A program made the translations under genes and the position numbers. The notes under the pieces were generated by a model that was given only the letters and a program-made list of their open reading frames with translations, searched no databases and had not been told where the DNA came from. From contig JAOMAZ010000007.1 of the NCBI GenBank assembly GCA_028344335.1, positions 1 through 56,342 on the forward strand: DNA of 56,342 nucleotides, in the 5' to 3' direction. Position 1 is the stretch's first letter, and each line of letters opens with the position of its first letter. This DNA comes from Deltaproteobacteria bacterium (GTDB lineage: Archaea > Thermoplasmatota > Poseidoniia > Poseidoniales > Poseidoniaceae). Positions 8,602 through 17,989 of this stretch are shown here, one piece after another.

Positions 8602-11600
8602 TTAGGAATTCCAAGAAGCATCTTCGAAGAAATCATCGCCACCAGCGTTTCCACCAAAGCCAGAGCCGGGAGCAGGTGGTGCACCACTTGCTGCATCATC
8701 TCCCCAACCTCCCATTGCCGCGAATTGGCGTTCGGAAATTCTTGTCTTGTTCTTACTGGTGAATTCATTTTCCAATTTATCTAACTTTAGACTACGCTTG
8801 CGCTTACGGCGTCTCCAAAGTAAGCCGATTCCCAAAAGACTGACCGCACCATAGCCCCATGCTTCCTGCAAAAGGAAAGCCCAACCGATAACGAAAGTTA
8901 TGGAGAGGGTATCTGTTTCACCGGCTTTTGGCATTGTATAGGTGACTTGTTGGCGACCATCTACTTCGGTGGTGGAACTGCCACCATTTGCAGATTCAAA
9001 AGTACCGAATGATAGACCAGCTGGTAAGCCAAGAATCAAGGTAATTGCGGGCATAATATCTCCCATATCTTCACCAAAATCTGCTCCTTCCATTTCTAAT
9101 TCAAATGGTCCACCCGTTTCAGGGTCAGTGACCACATATCCACTACCAGCACTTTCTGCTGCATTCCTTAGGTTATTTCCTCTGAGGAGGTCTGCAAATG
9201 TGTTGAAGAAGGGCATTAATGGAGAATCAATGCTGGTTGTAGTCAAGGAAAAATCTGACTCTCCTTCCCAAGCAACTGTCAAAGTTGTACTCTTAATTTC
9301 AATACTGATTTCAATTGGTTTTGTATCACCAACACTGGTACTCGATGGAGGTTCTAAATTGCTGACCGAAGTAACAATTTCTATTTGAGAAAAATCAACA
9401 TCCTGTCCAGTTTCGCTCTTCATATCTCTGCCGGCTTGGTGAATCGTGTCAGTGAGAGTTGTTCCTAGTTCAGTAGCAAAATTCTGTATTCCTTGGCGTG
9501 TGAAAACAAGGTAAAGTTCGTCATCCATCAATGGTACTGTCGTGTTATATGGCTCATCCAATCGACCACCGATATCGATCATTAAACGAACGAGGTCGGC
9601 TGGTACAACAGGCATATCCAAAGTTGCATCTTCGGTAGACAACATGTCTCTCGCAACATCTGGCAATCCTAACCTATACAGTTTGAATGTCGCTCCACCA
9701 CTGAATTCCATCTCAGCTTTTTGAGTCCATTCATGCAAGGCAAAACTGGAAATGTCTAGTTCTACTTCAAAAGATGCACAAGTCTGTTGGTTGGCTGCAC
9801 AAACTGTTGTATCTCCTTCTTTGATTGGGTTGCGCCAATCATATGGGTTGGTGCCGGTTATTCCTAACACAGCACTGCTCTTTGAGAAGATTACTTCGCC
9901 TGTTCCATCAGGAGTACTAACCCAATCAGGTAGAATTAATTTGACTTCCACATTTGTTGGAGGTAGATTATCTGGAATCATGTCTGAGACGAATCCATCT
10001 CCCATGTCGGTCTCAATAGATAATCCAGCATTTAATATGGTCTGCAAATCAGAATTAGTGATGACATCCAAATCAAAGCCTGTCTCATTGAGGTCAATGT
10101 AGGACTTTGCCATATCAAGTAATGAGAATTGGAAGGTATTACTACTGGATTCAAGTAGAACAGGGTATGTGCCTGACATGGCGTTTTGCCCTGTAATACA
10201 ATAACGGTCATGGTCATCGCTCGGCGGATTGGCTTCACCGCATGTAGAACCTGCAATATGATGGAATCCAAGACCCCCTACGCCGCTGATATTTCGCCAA
10301 CTCGGAGAGTCCATTGTTACCTTTCCTTCACCAACGATTGCGCTGATTCCTTCAGCGATTGCATCAACTGGAAAATTATCCGTGAAATTATCCATTGCCA
10401 CAAGGCCATTGGCTTCAGCCATGCGGATTCCGTCAGCCGTTACCCATGGAATAGTCGCTCCTGAACTATTGTCAACCATGCTTATTCCCCATTCTGTCAT
10501 AGTATCAGAATCGATGTAATTCAATTGAATATTAACATCTAAACTAGCAGCAGCTTCATTTGACATATCAAGAACTACTGAAATATCAACAGCAATATCA
10601 TTCACGGTATCTATTACCACTGGAATGGTTGAGGTTGTACGACGACCAATGGTTAGAGTAACATTGCGCTCAAGAGTTGATTCGGCATTACTAGCGTCAC
10701 GATTATCGATAGTCCAGCGTCCAACATTGTAGGAATATTGTCCATCTGAGCGAGAAGGGGTTGAACCTCCTTGACCAGTTACTCCGTTGATTGTTGCATA
10801 GGATGGAGGTTCTATCTCGAAGGTATTCTGGTGTCCAACCATAGCGAATAAAGTGAAGGGGGTGGAGATTTCGGAGCCCATCGTCAATAATCCTTGATAG
10901 GAGCGTTCAAGATCAAGTTCTGCTGAGTCAGCCAATTGGAATTTGCTTGTTGAAAGGTCGATAACTGCCGAAATTGAAATGCAAATCGGGGGGTTGTAGG
11001 GGTCGTCTGCATATGCACCAGGAATATAGTCAGGGTCATTTGGATCTAATCCATTGTCCTCACCTGATGCATCATGGTCAGGGCTATTTGAACAATGGTC
11101 TGATGTACCTCTAGAACCTCTTTCAAGATACTCTACATTTAGAGAAGCGATTTCTCCAAAACCACTGTTCAGCATGTCGCTAACTGCGGATTCAGTTTGA
11201 TTCAGAATCATCTCATCCACTGTCATCGCTTGGCCCATATCAACTCCAAAGAAATTTCGAAGATAGTCAGCAGGTAGGCCATTTTCAGTGAATAAATCTA
11301 CTCCAGCGGGCATGGTTGGGAATAAACTTTCCAACCCTCCAACTTTTGAGTCATTGAATTCATACATTGCCCATTCCATTGAAAGACCAATTTGAGAAGT
11401 TGAAATCATATCAAATGTATAATCACCTTCAATCCATTCCTTTGAAGATTTTGTCAAGTCTGTTGCTGAATTGAACATATCGCAAGAACCGCCAGGGGTT
11501 AGTGCAGTATCACAAATTCCAGAAAGGTCGAATTCATGGTTAGTGAACGATTTTTCCTCTTCAGAAGCCAGCGGCAGGCTCGCAAATTGAATTGAAAGTA

Positions 11601-11655
11601 GCATAATAATTGCTACAAATAGCGTTGAACGACGTCCGATAACTGCACTGCGCAT
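8602..11655 (-). CDS. Large secreted surface protein with C-terminal membrane anchor
   Basis: This is a protein of about 1017 aa starting at the ATG at 11655 (MRSAVIGRRS), which gives a clean signal peptide (FVAIIMLLSIQFASLPLAS). The open frame extends further upstream but only into the promoter region of the divergent gene. The body is a long acidic, Ser/Thr/Asn-rich extracellular region without a domain I recognise. A calcium-loop-like stretch (DHDASGEDNGLDPNDPD) lies near residues 190-210. A transmembrane helix near residues 918-947 is followed by a strongly basic RRRKRKR stop-transfer and a 60-residue cytoplasmic tail rich in Gly and Asp ending in FFEDASWNS. Probably a cell-envelope structural or binding protein; function not recognised. 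Confidence 0.82.
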   Translation of the reverse strand: MRSAVIGRRSTLFVAIIMLLSIQFASLPLASEEEKSFTNHEFDLSGICDTALTPGGSCDMFNSATDLTKSSKEWIEGDYTFDMISTSQIGLSMEWAMYEFNDSKVGGLESLFPTMPAGVDLFTENGLPADYLRNFFGVDMGQAMTVDEMILNQTESAVSDMLNSGFGEIASLNVEYLERGSRGTSDHCSNSPDHDASGEDNGLDPNDPDYIPGAYADDPYNPPICISISAVIDLSTSKFQLADSAELDLERSYQGLLTMGSEISTPFTLFAMVGHQNTFEIEPPSYATINGVTGQGGSTPSRSDGQYSYNVGRWTIDNRDASNAESTLERNVTLTIGRRTTSTIPVVIDTVNDIAVDISVVLDMSNEAAASLDVNIQLNYIDSDTMTEWGISMVDNSSGATIPWVTADGIRMAEANGLVAMDNFTDNFPVDAIAEGISAIVGEGKVTMDSPSWRNISGVGGLGFHHIAGSTCGEANPPSDDHDRYCITGQNAMSGTYPVLLESSSNTFQFSLLDMAKSYIDLNETGFDLDVITNSDLQTILNAGLSIETDMGDGFVSDMIPDNLPPTNVEVKLILPDWVSTPDGTGEVIFSKSSAVLGITGTNPYDWRNPIKEGDTTVCAANQQTCASFEVELDISSFALHEWTQKAEMEFSGGATFKLYRLGLPDVARDMLSTEDATLDMPVVPADLVRLMIDIGGRLDEPYNTTVPLMDDELYLVFTRQGIQNFATELGTTLTDTIHQAGRDMKSETGQDVDFSQIEIVTSVSNLEPPSSTSVGDTKPIEISIEIKSTTLTVAWEGESDFSLTTTSIDSPLMPFFNTFADLLRGNNLRNAAESAGSGYVVTDPETGGPFELEMEGADFGEDMGDIMPAITLILGLPAGLSFGTFESANGGSSTTEVDGRQQVTYTMPKAGETDTLSITFVIGWAFLLQEAWGYGAVSLLGIGLLWRRRKRKRSLKLDKLENEFTSKNKTRISERQFAAMGGWGDDAASGAPPAPGSGFGGNAGGDDFFEDASWNS

Positions 11656-11657
11656 GG

Positions 11658-11675
11658 CCTTCCCCGAGGGGGAGG
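11658..11675. promoter_or_regulatory. GC-rich inverted repeat A in a divergent promoter
   Basis: CCTTCCCC and GGGGGAGG face each other with a two-base loop (one G-T pair). It sits just upstream of the surface-protein start codon at 11655. Together with the hairpin at 11710-11726 it brackets an AT-rich ACATATAAC segment that could serve as a TATA element. Function inferred only. Confidence 0.4.
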
Positions 11676-11709
11676 ATGCACTGCTGACATATAACAGAAT
11701 ATACGACAG

Positions 11710-11726
11710 GCCCCCCGTAGGGGGGC
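11710..11726. promoter_or_regulatory. GC-rich perfect inverted repeat B upstream of taw2
   Basis: GCCCCCC-GTA-GGGGGGC is a perfect 7-bp stem with a 3-nt loop, ending 5 bases before the taw2 ATG at 11732. In RNA it would occlude the initiation region, so it could limit translation or act as a protein-binding operator. No experimental support. Confidence 0.5.
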
Positions 11727-11731
11727 AGAGA

Positions 11732-12748
11732 ATGGAAAGAAAAGCAGGTTGGAAGGTATCCTCCAACGAGGCGGAAAGAGCGCGAAGAATAGCCCTTCAT
11801 GCCGGTGTTCTGGACGACGGATTCCATCCAATTCACCATCAAGGAAAGGTGATTTGGCCACTAAATGAAATAGTAAATGTGCTATTCGGTGAAATCATTC
11901 AATCAAACTTCGAAGCCCGGATAGAATTAAACCCTCATCAAAGATTAGCGGTGGAATTACCGGATGTAGAATTACCAACAAAATGGGAATTATTAGACGA
12001 CTTAGCCTTACTTCCTCCTAATTCCTTTCCAAATGGAGATGGAGAAACTTGGAAAGCGGTATGCAGGGCTCTGAAGGTGGAACGAGTTGGGCGTCAAGCA
12101 GAAGTTGATTCAGGTCCAATGCGTCAAAGTCGCGCTGAAATTCTGCTTGGAAGTCACGGTTGGGTAAATCATAAAGAAAATGGGATCCGTTATGTTTTCG
12201 ATGCTAGTAAAGTCATGTTCAGCAGCGGCAATATCACCGAGCGAAGAAGAATGGGTGATATTGATGCTGCAGGCGACGTAGTGGTTGACCTATTCGCTGG
12301 TGTCGGCTACTACACCTTGCCGATTCTAGTCAATGCTGGAGCATTAGTTGTACATGCCTGCGAGATGAATCCCGACAGTATCGATGGCCTAACCAAAGGG
12401 CTTGTTGCCAATATGGTGATGTCGAGATGCCATGTTCACCAAGGGGATAATCGCCAAACTGCGCCAAAACTTGAAGGCATTGCAGATAGGGTATTGCTGG
12501 GATTATTACCATCCTCAACCTATGCTTGGAAATTAGCTTTCAATTGCTTGAAAGAAGAAGGAGGAATCATCCATGTGCACATGAATGTGGAGCAACAATA
12601 TTTGGATGATGGAACATTTGTAAAAGAGACTTTGAAATCTTTTGAGGAAATGGGGAGTGAGGTGAAACTATTGCATCTTGAGGATGTAAAATCCTATGCA
12701 CCGCGAGTTAGGCATGTGGTTCTTGATGTTAAAGTTAGGAAGTTGTAA
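11732..12748 (+). CDS. taw2: tRNA-Phe wyosine pathway aminocarboxypropyltransferase Taw2 (TYW2 family)
   Basis: TYW2/Taw2 transfers the 3-amino-3-carboxypropyl group of S-adenosylmethionine to 4-demethylwyosine at position 37 of tRNA-Phe. The C-terminal Rossmann domain shows MFSSGNITERRRMG, DLFAGVGYYTLP, HACEMNPDSI, the GDNR motif and LLGLLPSS. The last replaces the NPPY/NLP-type loop of Trm5 methyltransferases, so Taw2 fits better than Trm5. The ATG at 11732 (MERKAGWKV) is preferred. An in-frame ATG at 11654 would overlap the divergent start codon and read through a hairpin. It converges on and overlaps the M60 gene by 14 bp. The pathway partner Taw1 is at 31182. Confidence 0.88.
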   Translation: MERKAGWKVSSNEAERARRIALHAGVLDDGFHPIHHQGKVIWPLNEIVNVLFGEIIQSNFEARIELNPHQRLAVELPDVELPTKWELLDDLALLPPNSFPNGDGETWKAVCRALKVERVGRQAEVDSGPMRQSRAEILLGSHGWVNHKENGIRYVFDASKVMFSSGNITERRRMGDIDAAGDVVVDLFAGVGYYTLPILVNAGALVVHACEMNPDSIDGLTKGLVANMVMSRCHVHQGDNRQTAPKLEGIADRVLLGLLPSSTYAWKLAFNCLKEEGGIIHVHMNVEQQYLDDGTFVKETLKSFEEMGSEVKLLHLEDVKSYAPRVRHVVLDVKVRKL

Positions 12749-15700
12749 AACTACTCACATCCGACCAAGTTTCACCATTACTATTTTCTCCAAAAGCCCT
12801 GAAATAATAGGTGTTTTGCATCAATAATCCACTTATTGAATGTTTGTCATGACCCACATTTGAGGCCCCATATGAGGCACAATTATCCCATATATTTCGG
12901 TTATTTCCTGCATCAATAAGACCCCAACAAATTGTTATGTTTGTGTTACTACCGTTGTCATAAACATCCCACTCCAAATCAGCAGAAGTTGAGGAGATAT
13001 TAACCGCACTATTATTTCTAAACTGAATGTCATACTCATAAACCCAAGTTCTCAAAGGGTCGTCCACCCAAACTGGTAAATGCAATAAATCATCTTTAGT
13101 TTCTTGATTTAGAGGAAATCCCCATGCCTCATGATATGGTGCTAAGTTATAGCCGGTTTGAAGTGATAATTCAAGGACCCACCGATTAAATTCTTCATCA
13201 TCGCCACTCGGTGAATCAGTCATAGTGTAATATTCTGTTAGGGCTGCAGTGATTGGTTCCCACCCAAATTCTTCCTTGATTTGTACAAATGTCTCAAGAG
13301 CGGTCCAAACGCTCCACGAAGAAATCTGAGCGCCATTTTGGAAATAGGTTTCAGTTCTGCTCTGACGACTACTATCGCTCATTGCACCATGACCTTGCCC
13401 CATGTCTAAGCCAACTAGGTCTTCCATCAGGCGAACCGAATAGAGATTGCAGGTAGTCTCGGTATTCCCAGGTAATGTTGATGCCATCCATTGATGGTTA
13501 TGTCCTAATTCGTGGAACATTCCCCAGTCACCTTGACTCCACATTTGTGAAGAGTTTAGCACTCCTTGAGAAGAGGCGGTATGAGCCATGAATGGATAAC
13601 CACTATGCATCCATCCGGCGCTGATTTGTACGTCGAAGGTGGCTCTCTCGACCCTTGGCCATGGGGTATATCCAGAGAGGTTATGTTCCATCGATAATGC
13701 TTGGTCCCAGAAATCCATGGTTAAATCAGGCGTGTCTAGTGTACGCAGGTCGGCAGATGGAACGCTGAGAATAAAGAACTCTGATTCAACTTCTGCCCAC
13801 GGTGCTGGGTAATCTCTGATTGTACTATTCCACAAGTTTTGGTCGGTCTCTCCTTGAACCCAATATGGTGCTAATACTGCATTATCAATACTAACATTGA
13901 ATGTCCCAAGTGTTGAACCTGCTGGGATGCGAATGTAGATGGTTCCGCCGAATGCACAACTAACCTGAATAGTTGTACTAGTTGCACTAAATGTTCGGTA
14001 AATGATAGGATGACGCGATAAAGTATCCTTACCCCAGAGGTTATCGGTATGGGCTCCGATTAGAACATCGACTCCCGTCCCTACGATATTGCTCGGGAAT
14101 GACACGTTCAAAACTTCACCTGCTGCGGCATATAATCCAGTGCTCATTCTTCCTGCAGAACGTGCCCCTGAATAGCCAAAACCACTAGGTAAGCCGGCAA
14201 AGGTTCCGTTAATTTCTACTGTTCTGCTAACTCTACTTGCGTTGGCTGGCACATCTCCTGGAAAATCCTTGGTGCTTGGATGATAGGGGATTTGGTCTAC
14301 CGGTAATAAATGGAGCAATCGGTCTTGAATTTTCAAATTCAAGCGCTCGATTGAGTCTGCATTTACTAAACTGAAAGTATTGGATGGTGAAATCATGATC
14401 CAGCCGGATTCATTGGTCATTTTACGAACTGGATCCCAAATGAAATCGAAGTCCAAAGGTAAGTTATCGACTGCTCGTTCTACTGTGGAGGCTGCAATTC
14501 CCTTTTCATAGACTGATAATCCCTGTCCAGCAAGGTGTGATTCTACTGAAATAAGAGCGGTATGCAATCTGAAGTTCGCAGAAGGTGGATTTACTGTCAA
14601 GTCAAGATTTACAGAACCTGAAGAGGATGAAACGAATAATCCAGTTGTATTCATTACTTTATTTCCTGGATAATTATGAGCAACATCGCTATTTGAATAG
14701 GACCAATACCAAGAATGGCCGCCAAAAATAGCACCTTTTCCATTCAAGATGAAAGATTCTAGATTGCTGTTTTCCGTGTTGGAATAACTATTCCAAAAGT
14801 CGCCAATAAAACAATCGAAGGAGGATAAAGCATCTGGCCAAGCATTGCTGATAACATTGTATCCTTCTACAGTCAATTCATCTTCAAAATGACTGTAATC
14901 AGATTGCACTCCTATTGTCTTGCTTGTTCCTCCACAGGCCCATTTTATTGCGTTAAGTGACATTGTAGTTTCATTGCCACCTCCTTGATTGGCAACGAAT
15001 CCTTCATGTCCATAACCAACAACTCTACCTTTTCCAGAATGGCCTGCTGAGATAATTGGCCTATCATCCCAATCCAATCCAACAGGGAAGGTCCACCTTC
15101 CCACCGGAACGATAAGAGAAGGCCATGATGAGCCATAATCTAGAGTTCCAACTCCCTCTACCAAGTCCAACCAATCTGCATCTAGGTCGTGTACTGCTAT
15201 GCTGATATTTACCTCAAGTGCGCCACCAGTATTGTTGGCCCAGAGGTGATAAGTTCTCCAAGCAGTTCGTTCGATTGGGGTGCCATTGATACTACCGTTA
15301 TTCAGTAATTCTAACCCTAATGGTAAGGCTGGTTCAACCTCCCAAGAATCAATTTCTGGACCTTCATTATGGACTTCAATGATGATGCTTTCATTAGAAG
15401 CCAAAGTAATGATTGATGAATTATCCCAAGAAATGTTCATTGGTGTCATATCGGCAATTCTCAAACGGATTTCTGCAGAAGATGAGCCACCAGTATTATT
15501 GGCCCAAATTGTATGATTTGTCCATTCGTATAGAGTATCTGCTGAACCATAAATTCTGCCTTCATCAAAACTTAAACCAGTCGGCAATGAGGGTTCCATC
15601 GTCCAGTCAACCACTGCCCCCCCAGTATGTGTAGGTGAAATATCAATACTTTCTCTTAACCAAGCTAAATCAATTTCTTCTAATCCATATGAAAGATTTG

Positions 15701-16736
15701 CAACCGGCTCATCAATGATTATTATTTCAACTGAAGTTGAAGATGAACCACCGCTATTTGAAGCAGTGATTTGATGTATACTTGAAGCGACCAAAGTTGG
15801 CGAAGAACCTGAAATCCAGCCTGTTGAGTTATCGAATTCCATTCCAATTGGTAAATCTGGATTTATCTCCCAGTCTACAGGCTCTCCACCATCTATCCAA
15901 GGAGCCAATGGTCCAATACTTGTGTTGACAGTGAAAGTGTGGGGTGCAGCCGGATAAAACAAGCCAAATGGAGATTGGTCATCAACGCAAATGGTCAAAG
16001 TGCGATTTGTCCAACCACCGCTATTTGAAGCATTTATTGTATATGTTGAACAAGGGTCAACGCTTTGAGGCGTACCAGAAATGACGCCATCAGTTGAGAT
16101 AATCAATCCCAAAGGCAAGCCATTTTCAAGACTCCAAGTTACTACATCTCCCCCGCCATCCAAGGTGGGATTCAATGGTAATATCGAAACTCCAACGACG
16201 AAGGAAAAGAAATGATTGGGATAATCCAAACCGGCAGGTGCCCTATCATGAACTTCAAGAATCAGTGTACTGCTATTCATTCCAGCAAGATTTGAGGCGA
16301 CGATAACAAATTCTGAAACTTCAGGAATTTCAAGAATTGAACCACTAATTTCACCGCTATCGCGATTCAAGTGAATTCCTGTTGGTAGTTCAGGAACGAC
16401 TGACCAAGCATCCGGTCCATCACCATCGAAAGATGGAATCCAGTGAATAGAATCTCCTAAAGAGATATTTGAATCGATGTTGTATTGAAGATTTGAGGGT
16501 GGCTGAAGCGGTCTACATCCTTCCTCTACTTCAACCTCTAAGGGGGTGCAGTCCTCATGAATAGGTGGTGATATTTCTTCAATAATACATTCACCATCAA
16601 CTTTGGTTTCATCATCAGCACAGATGATAATTGTATCAGGTTGATTCATCTGTTGGGTATAGATGACTGCTCCACTGGCAGTCAACAACCCAACCAAAAT
16701 AATAGCGGCAGTTGCAGTACCTTTGCTCTGTACCAT
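12735..16736 (-). CDS. Membrane-anchored M60-type metallopeptidase with Ig-like repeats and GATase-like domain (TCAF-like architecture)
   Basis: The 1333-aa protein has an N-terminal signal/anchor helix (about 8-28), then roughly five putative-Ig (He_PIG-type) repeats to about residue 540, each with an LP.G....G.ISG pattern. A GATase1-like domain follows (about 545-800: VGRWTFPVGLDWDDRP, GKGRVVGYGHEGFV, GGHSW). The M60-like peptidase has zinc motif HELGHNHQW at 1075-1083 and downstream NLYSVRLMEDL. The protein ends with a fibronectin-III-like domain (about 1235-1333). GATase-like plus M60 is the order of TCAF/FAM115 proteins. M60 enzymes cleave glycosylated, mucin-like proteins, so surface glycoprotein degradation is inferred. 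Its ATG directly abuts the TAG of the upstream cyclophilin gene. Confidence 0.9.
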   Translation of the reverse strand: MVQSKGTATAAIILVGLLTASGAVIYTQQMNQPDTIIICADDETKVDGECIIEEISPPIHEDCTPLEVEVEEGCRPLQPPSNLQYNIDSNISLGDSIHWIPSFDGDGPDAWSVVPELPTGIHLNRDSGEISGSILEIPEVSEFVIVASNLAGMNSSTLILEVHDRAPAGLDYPNHFFSFVVGVSILPLNPTLDGGGDVVTWSLENGLPLGLIISTDGVISGTPQSVDPCSTYTINASNSGGWTNRTLTICVDDQSPFGLFYPAAPHTFTVNTSIGPLAPWIDGGEPVDWEINPDLPIGMEFDNSTGWISGSSPTLVASSIHQITASNSGGSSSTSVEIIIIDEPVANLSYGLEEIDLAWLRESIDISPTHTGGAVVDWTMEPSLPTGLSFDEGRIYGSADTLYEWTNHTIWANNTGGSSSAEIRLRIADMTPMNISWDNSSIITLASNESIIIEVHNEGPEIDSWEVEPALPLGLELLNNGSINGTPIERTAWRTYHLWANNTGGALEVNISIAVHDLDADWLDLVEGVGTLDYGSSWPSLIVPVGRWTFPVGLDWDDRPIISAGHSGKGRVVGYGHEGFVANQGGGNETTMSLNAIKWACGGTSKTIGVQSDYSHFEDELTVEGYNVISNAWPDALSSFDCFIGDFWNSYSNTENSNLESFILNGKGAIFGGHSWYWSYSNSDVAHNYPGNKVMNTTGLFVSSSSGSVNLDLTVNPPSANFRLHTALISVESHLAGQGLSVYEKGIAASTVERAVDNLPLDFDFIWDPVRKMTNESGWIMISPSNTFSLVNADSIERLNLKIQDRLLHLLPVDQIPYHPSTKDFPGDVPANASRVSRTVEINGTFAGLPSGFGYSGARSAGRMSTGLYAAAGEVLNVSFPSNIVGTGVDVLIGAHTDNLWGKDTLSRHPIIYRTFSATSTTIQVSCAFGGTIYIRIPAGSTLGTFNVSIDNAVLAPYWVQGETDQNLWNSTIRDYPAPWAEVESEFFILSVPSADLRTLDTPDLTMDFWDQALSMEHNLSGYTPWPRVERATFDVQISAGWMHSGYPFMAHTASSQGVLNSSQMWSQGDWGMFHELGHNHQWMASTLPGNTETTCNLYSVRLMEDLVGLDMGQGHGAMSDSSRQSRTETYFQNGAQISSWSVWTALETFVQIKEEFGWEPITAALTEYYTMTDSPSGDDEEFNRWVLELSLQTGYNLAPYHEAWGFPLNQETKDDLLHLPVWVDDPLRTWVYEYDIQFRNNSAVNISSTSADLEWDVYDNGSNTNITICWGLIDAGNNRNIWDNCASYGASNVGHDKHSISGLLMQNTYYFRAFGENSNGETWSDVSSFTTS

Positions 16737-17708
16737 CTACTCACCTAAGTCAGAACTCTCGGTTATCTCCAGTTCCACTGGCTCGATAATACGCCCTGCC
16801 CTCAAAGCCAAAGCTGTTAGTAAAACTAGTATTCCCAAAACTACCCAAGGCGTAAATGCCTCCAAGGAATTACTTTCTTCACTCTGAGTTGTTATGAGAG
16901 GTGGTTCTTCGATTGTAGTATTATTCAAGATGACACCAAGCATGGATATTTCATTTATTCTAACTTCGTAGACTGGACGACCTGCAGATGATGCGGGGTT
17001 CTGCAAGGATTCAAGGCCGGTTGGATCATCAGAAGTTGGTACCAAGGCGATAGCGCGTACATGCATCATGCCATCCCTAACAACCCCAAAAGTTGCGTAT
17101 CCCTCATCGTTCTGTCGATTTTCAGGGTCTAGGTTGTGGGCTTCAGTTTCTGCGATATACCATTGAGAATCAGCGGAATCTGGGTCGGTATCTCGAGCCA
17201 TGCCAATAGCGCCATCGACATGACTTAGATTGTCATTCAATTCTAAGGGAATTGTATTCCCAGTACCGCCACTTCCACAACTTAGGCTAGTAGCAGGATA
17301 GACTCCAGAAGTTTTGCAAGTTGGGTCGCCTGCTTGAGTAACGAAATCATCTATCACCCGATGGAAAAATGTACCATCATAGATGTGATTCTCTACATGA
17401 ACAACCATATTGTTAACTGTAATAGGAGCCCATTCCTCAAATAATTCAATTATTATTGAACCATCTTTTTGGGATTGTAAATGCCCAGGTTGGTAGGTGA
17501 CGTTGATGATAATAACTGGATCTCCCACTCTTGGCTCATCCATTGGTGAGCCCTCTAATTCTGGACCATCAGTCCAATCATCAGGGTCGACTGTCCGATT
17601 ACGCCAGTCTTCGTCATCTGTTGAGGACTGAACTTGACCTTGCGCACTGGAGGCCGGAGCCCAAACTGCGAATAATAAGAGAAGTACGACTAACTTCGCG
17701 CCTCCCAT
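16737..17708 (-). CDS. Secreted, membrane-anchored cyclophilin-type peptidyl-prolyl isomerase
   Basis: Cyclophilins catalyse cis-trans isomerisation of X-Pro bonds. The ATG at 17708 (MGGAKLVVLL) gives a proper signal peptide ending near SSAQ; the frame is open to 17738. The core reads TVNNMVVHVENHIYDGTFFH, then R117 in FHRVIDDFVTQAGDPT, IPLELNDNLSHVDGAIGMAR and SQWYIAETEAHNLD, the standard cyclophilin fold with its catalytic arginine. A C-terminal transmembrane helix (WVVLGILVLLTALAL) anchors it. Acting outside the membrane, it likely assists folding of exported proteins. Its stop codon is immediately followed by the start of the M60 gene, so the two are almost certainly cotranscribed. Confidence 0.92.
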   Translation of the reverse strand: MGGAKLVVLLLLFAVWAPASSAQGQVQSSTDDEDWRNRTVDPDDWTDGPELEGSPMDEPRVGDPVIIINVTYQPGHLQSQKDGSIIIELFEEWAPITVNNMVVHVENHIYDGTFFHRVIDDFVTQAGDPTCKTSGVYPATSLSCGSGGTGNTIPLELNDNLSHVDGAIGMARDTDPDSADSQWYIAETEAHNLDPENRQNDEGYATFGVVRDGMMHVRAIALVPTSDDPTGLESLQNPASSAGRPVYEVRINEISMLGVILNNTTIEEPPLITTQSEESNSLEAFTPWVVLGILVLLTALALRAGRIIEPVELEITESSDLGE

Positions 17709-17738
17709 GGTGTTGCTGGGCCGGCCCTCAGTAATCAA

Positions 17739-17989
17739 GGCAATTATTCACGGTTTTTCCGATTGCTTCATTATTTCAAGCCATCTGAAACATCCTAATG
17801 AGCGAATATCGCTCATTGCTCAACTGAATTGTTTACTTCGCACCCATGAGGTATAGTGGCACTGTAAATTCACCCCCCTTATCTTTGAAAAATTCCCCGT
17901 CCTTGAACCTGTTAATTGTGTCTATCAGAGTAACTGTGGAGTTATTGCGTAAGCGTCAGCCTGAAGGATGAGGGGGGCCTGCAAGTTCC
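17739..17989. other. Intergenic region, divergent promoters
   Basis: This 251-bp stretch separates the divergent cyclophilin and hydrolase genes. Apart from the palindrome at 17797-17817 I see no convincing ORF or RNA gene. A GC-rich AGGATGAGGGGGG run at 17963-17975 lies just upstream of the hydrolase start and may contain its ribosome-binding site. Confidence 0.5.
17797..17817. promoter_or_regulatory. Perfect 9-bp inverted repeat between divergent cyclophilin and hydrolase genes
   Basis: AATGAGCGA-ATA-TCGCTCATT is a perfect 9-bp palindrome with a 3-base centre. It sits 90 bp from the cyclophilin start and 172 bp from the hydrolase start. Its symmetry suits a dimeric winged-helix operator. 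It is not followed by a T-run, so a terminator is less likely. Confidence 0.5.
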
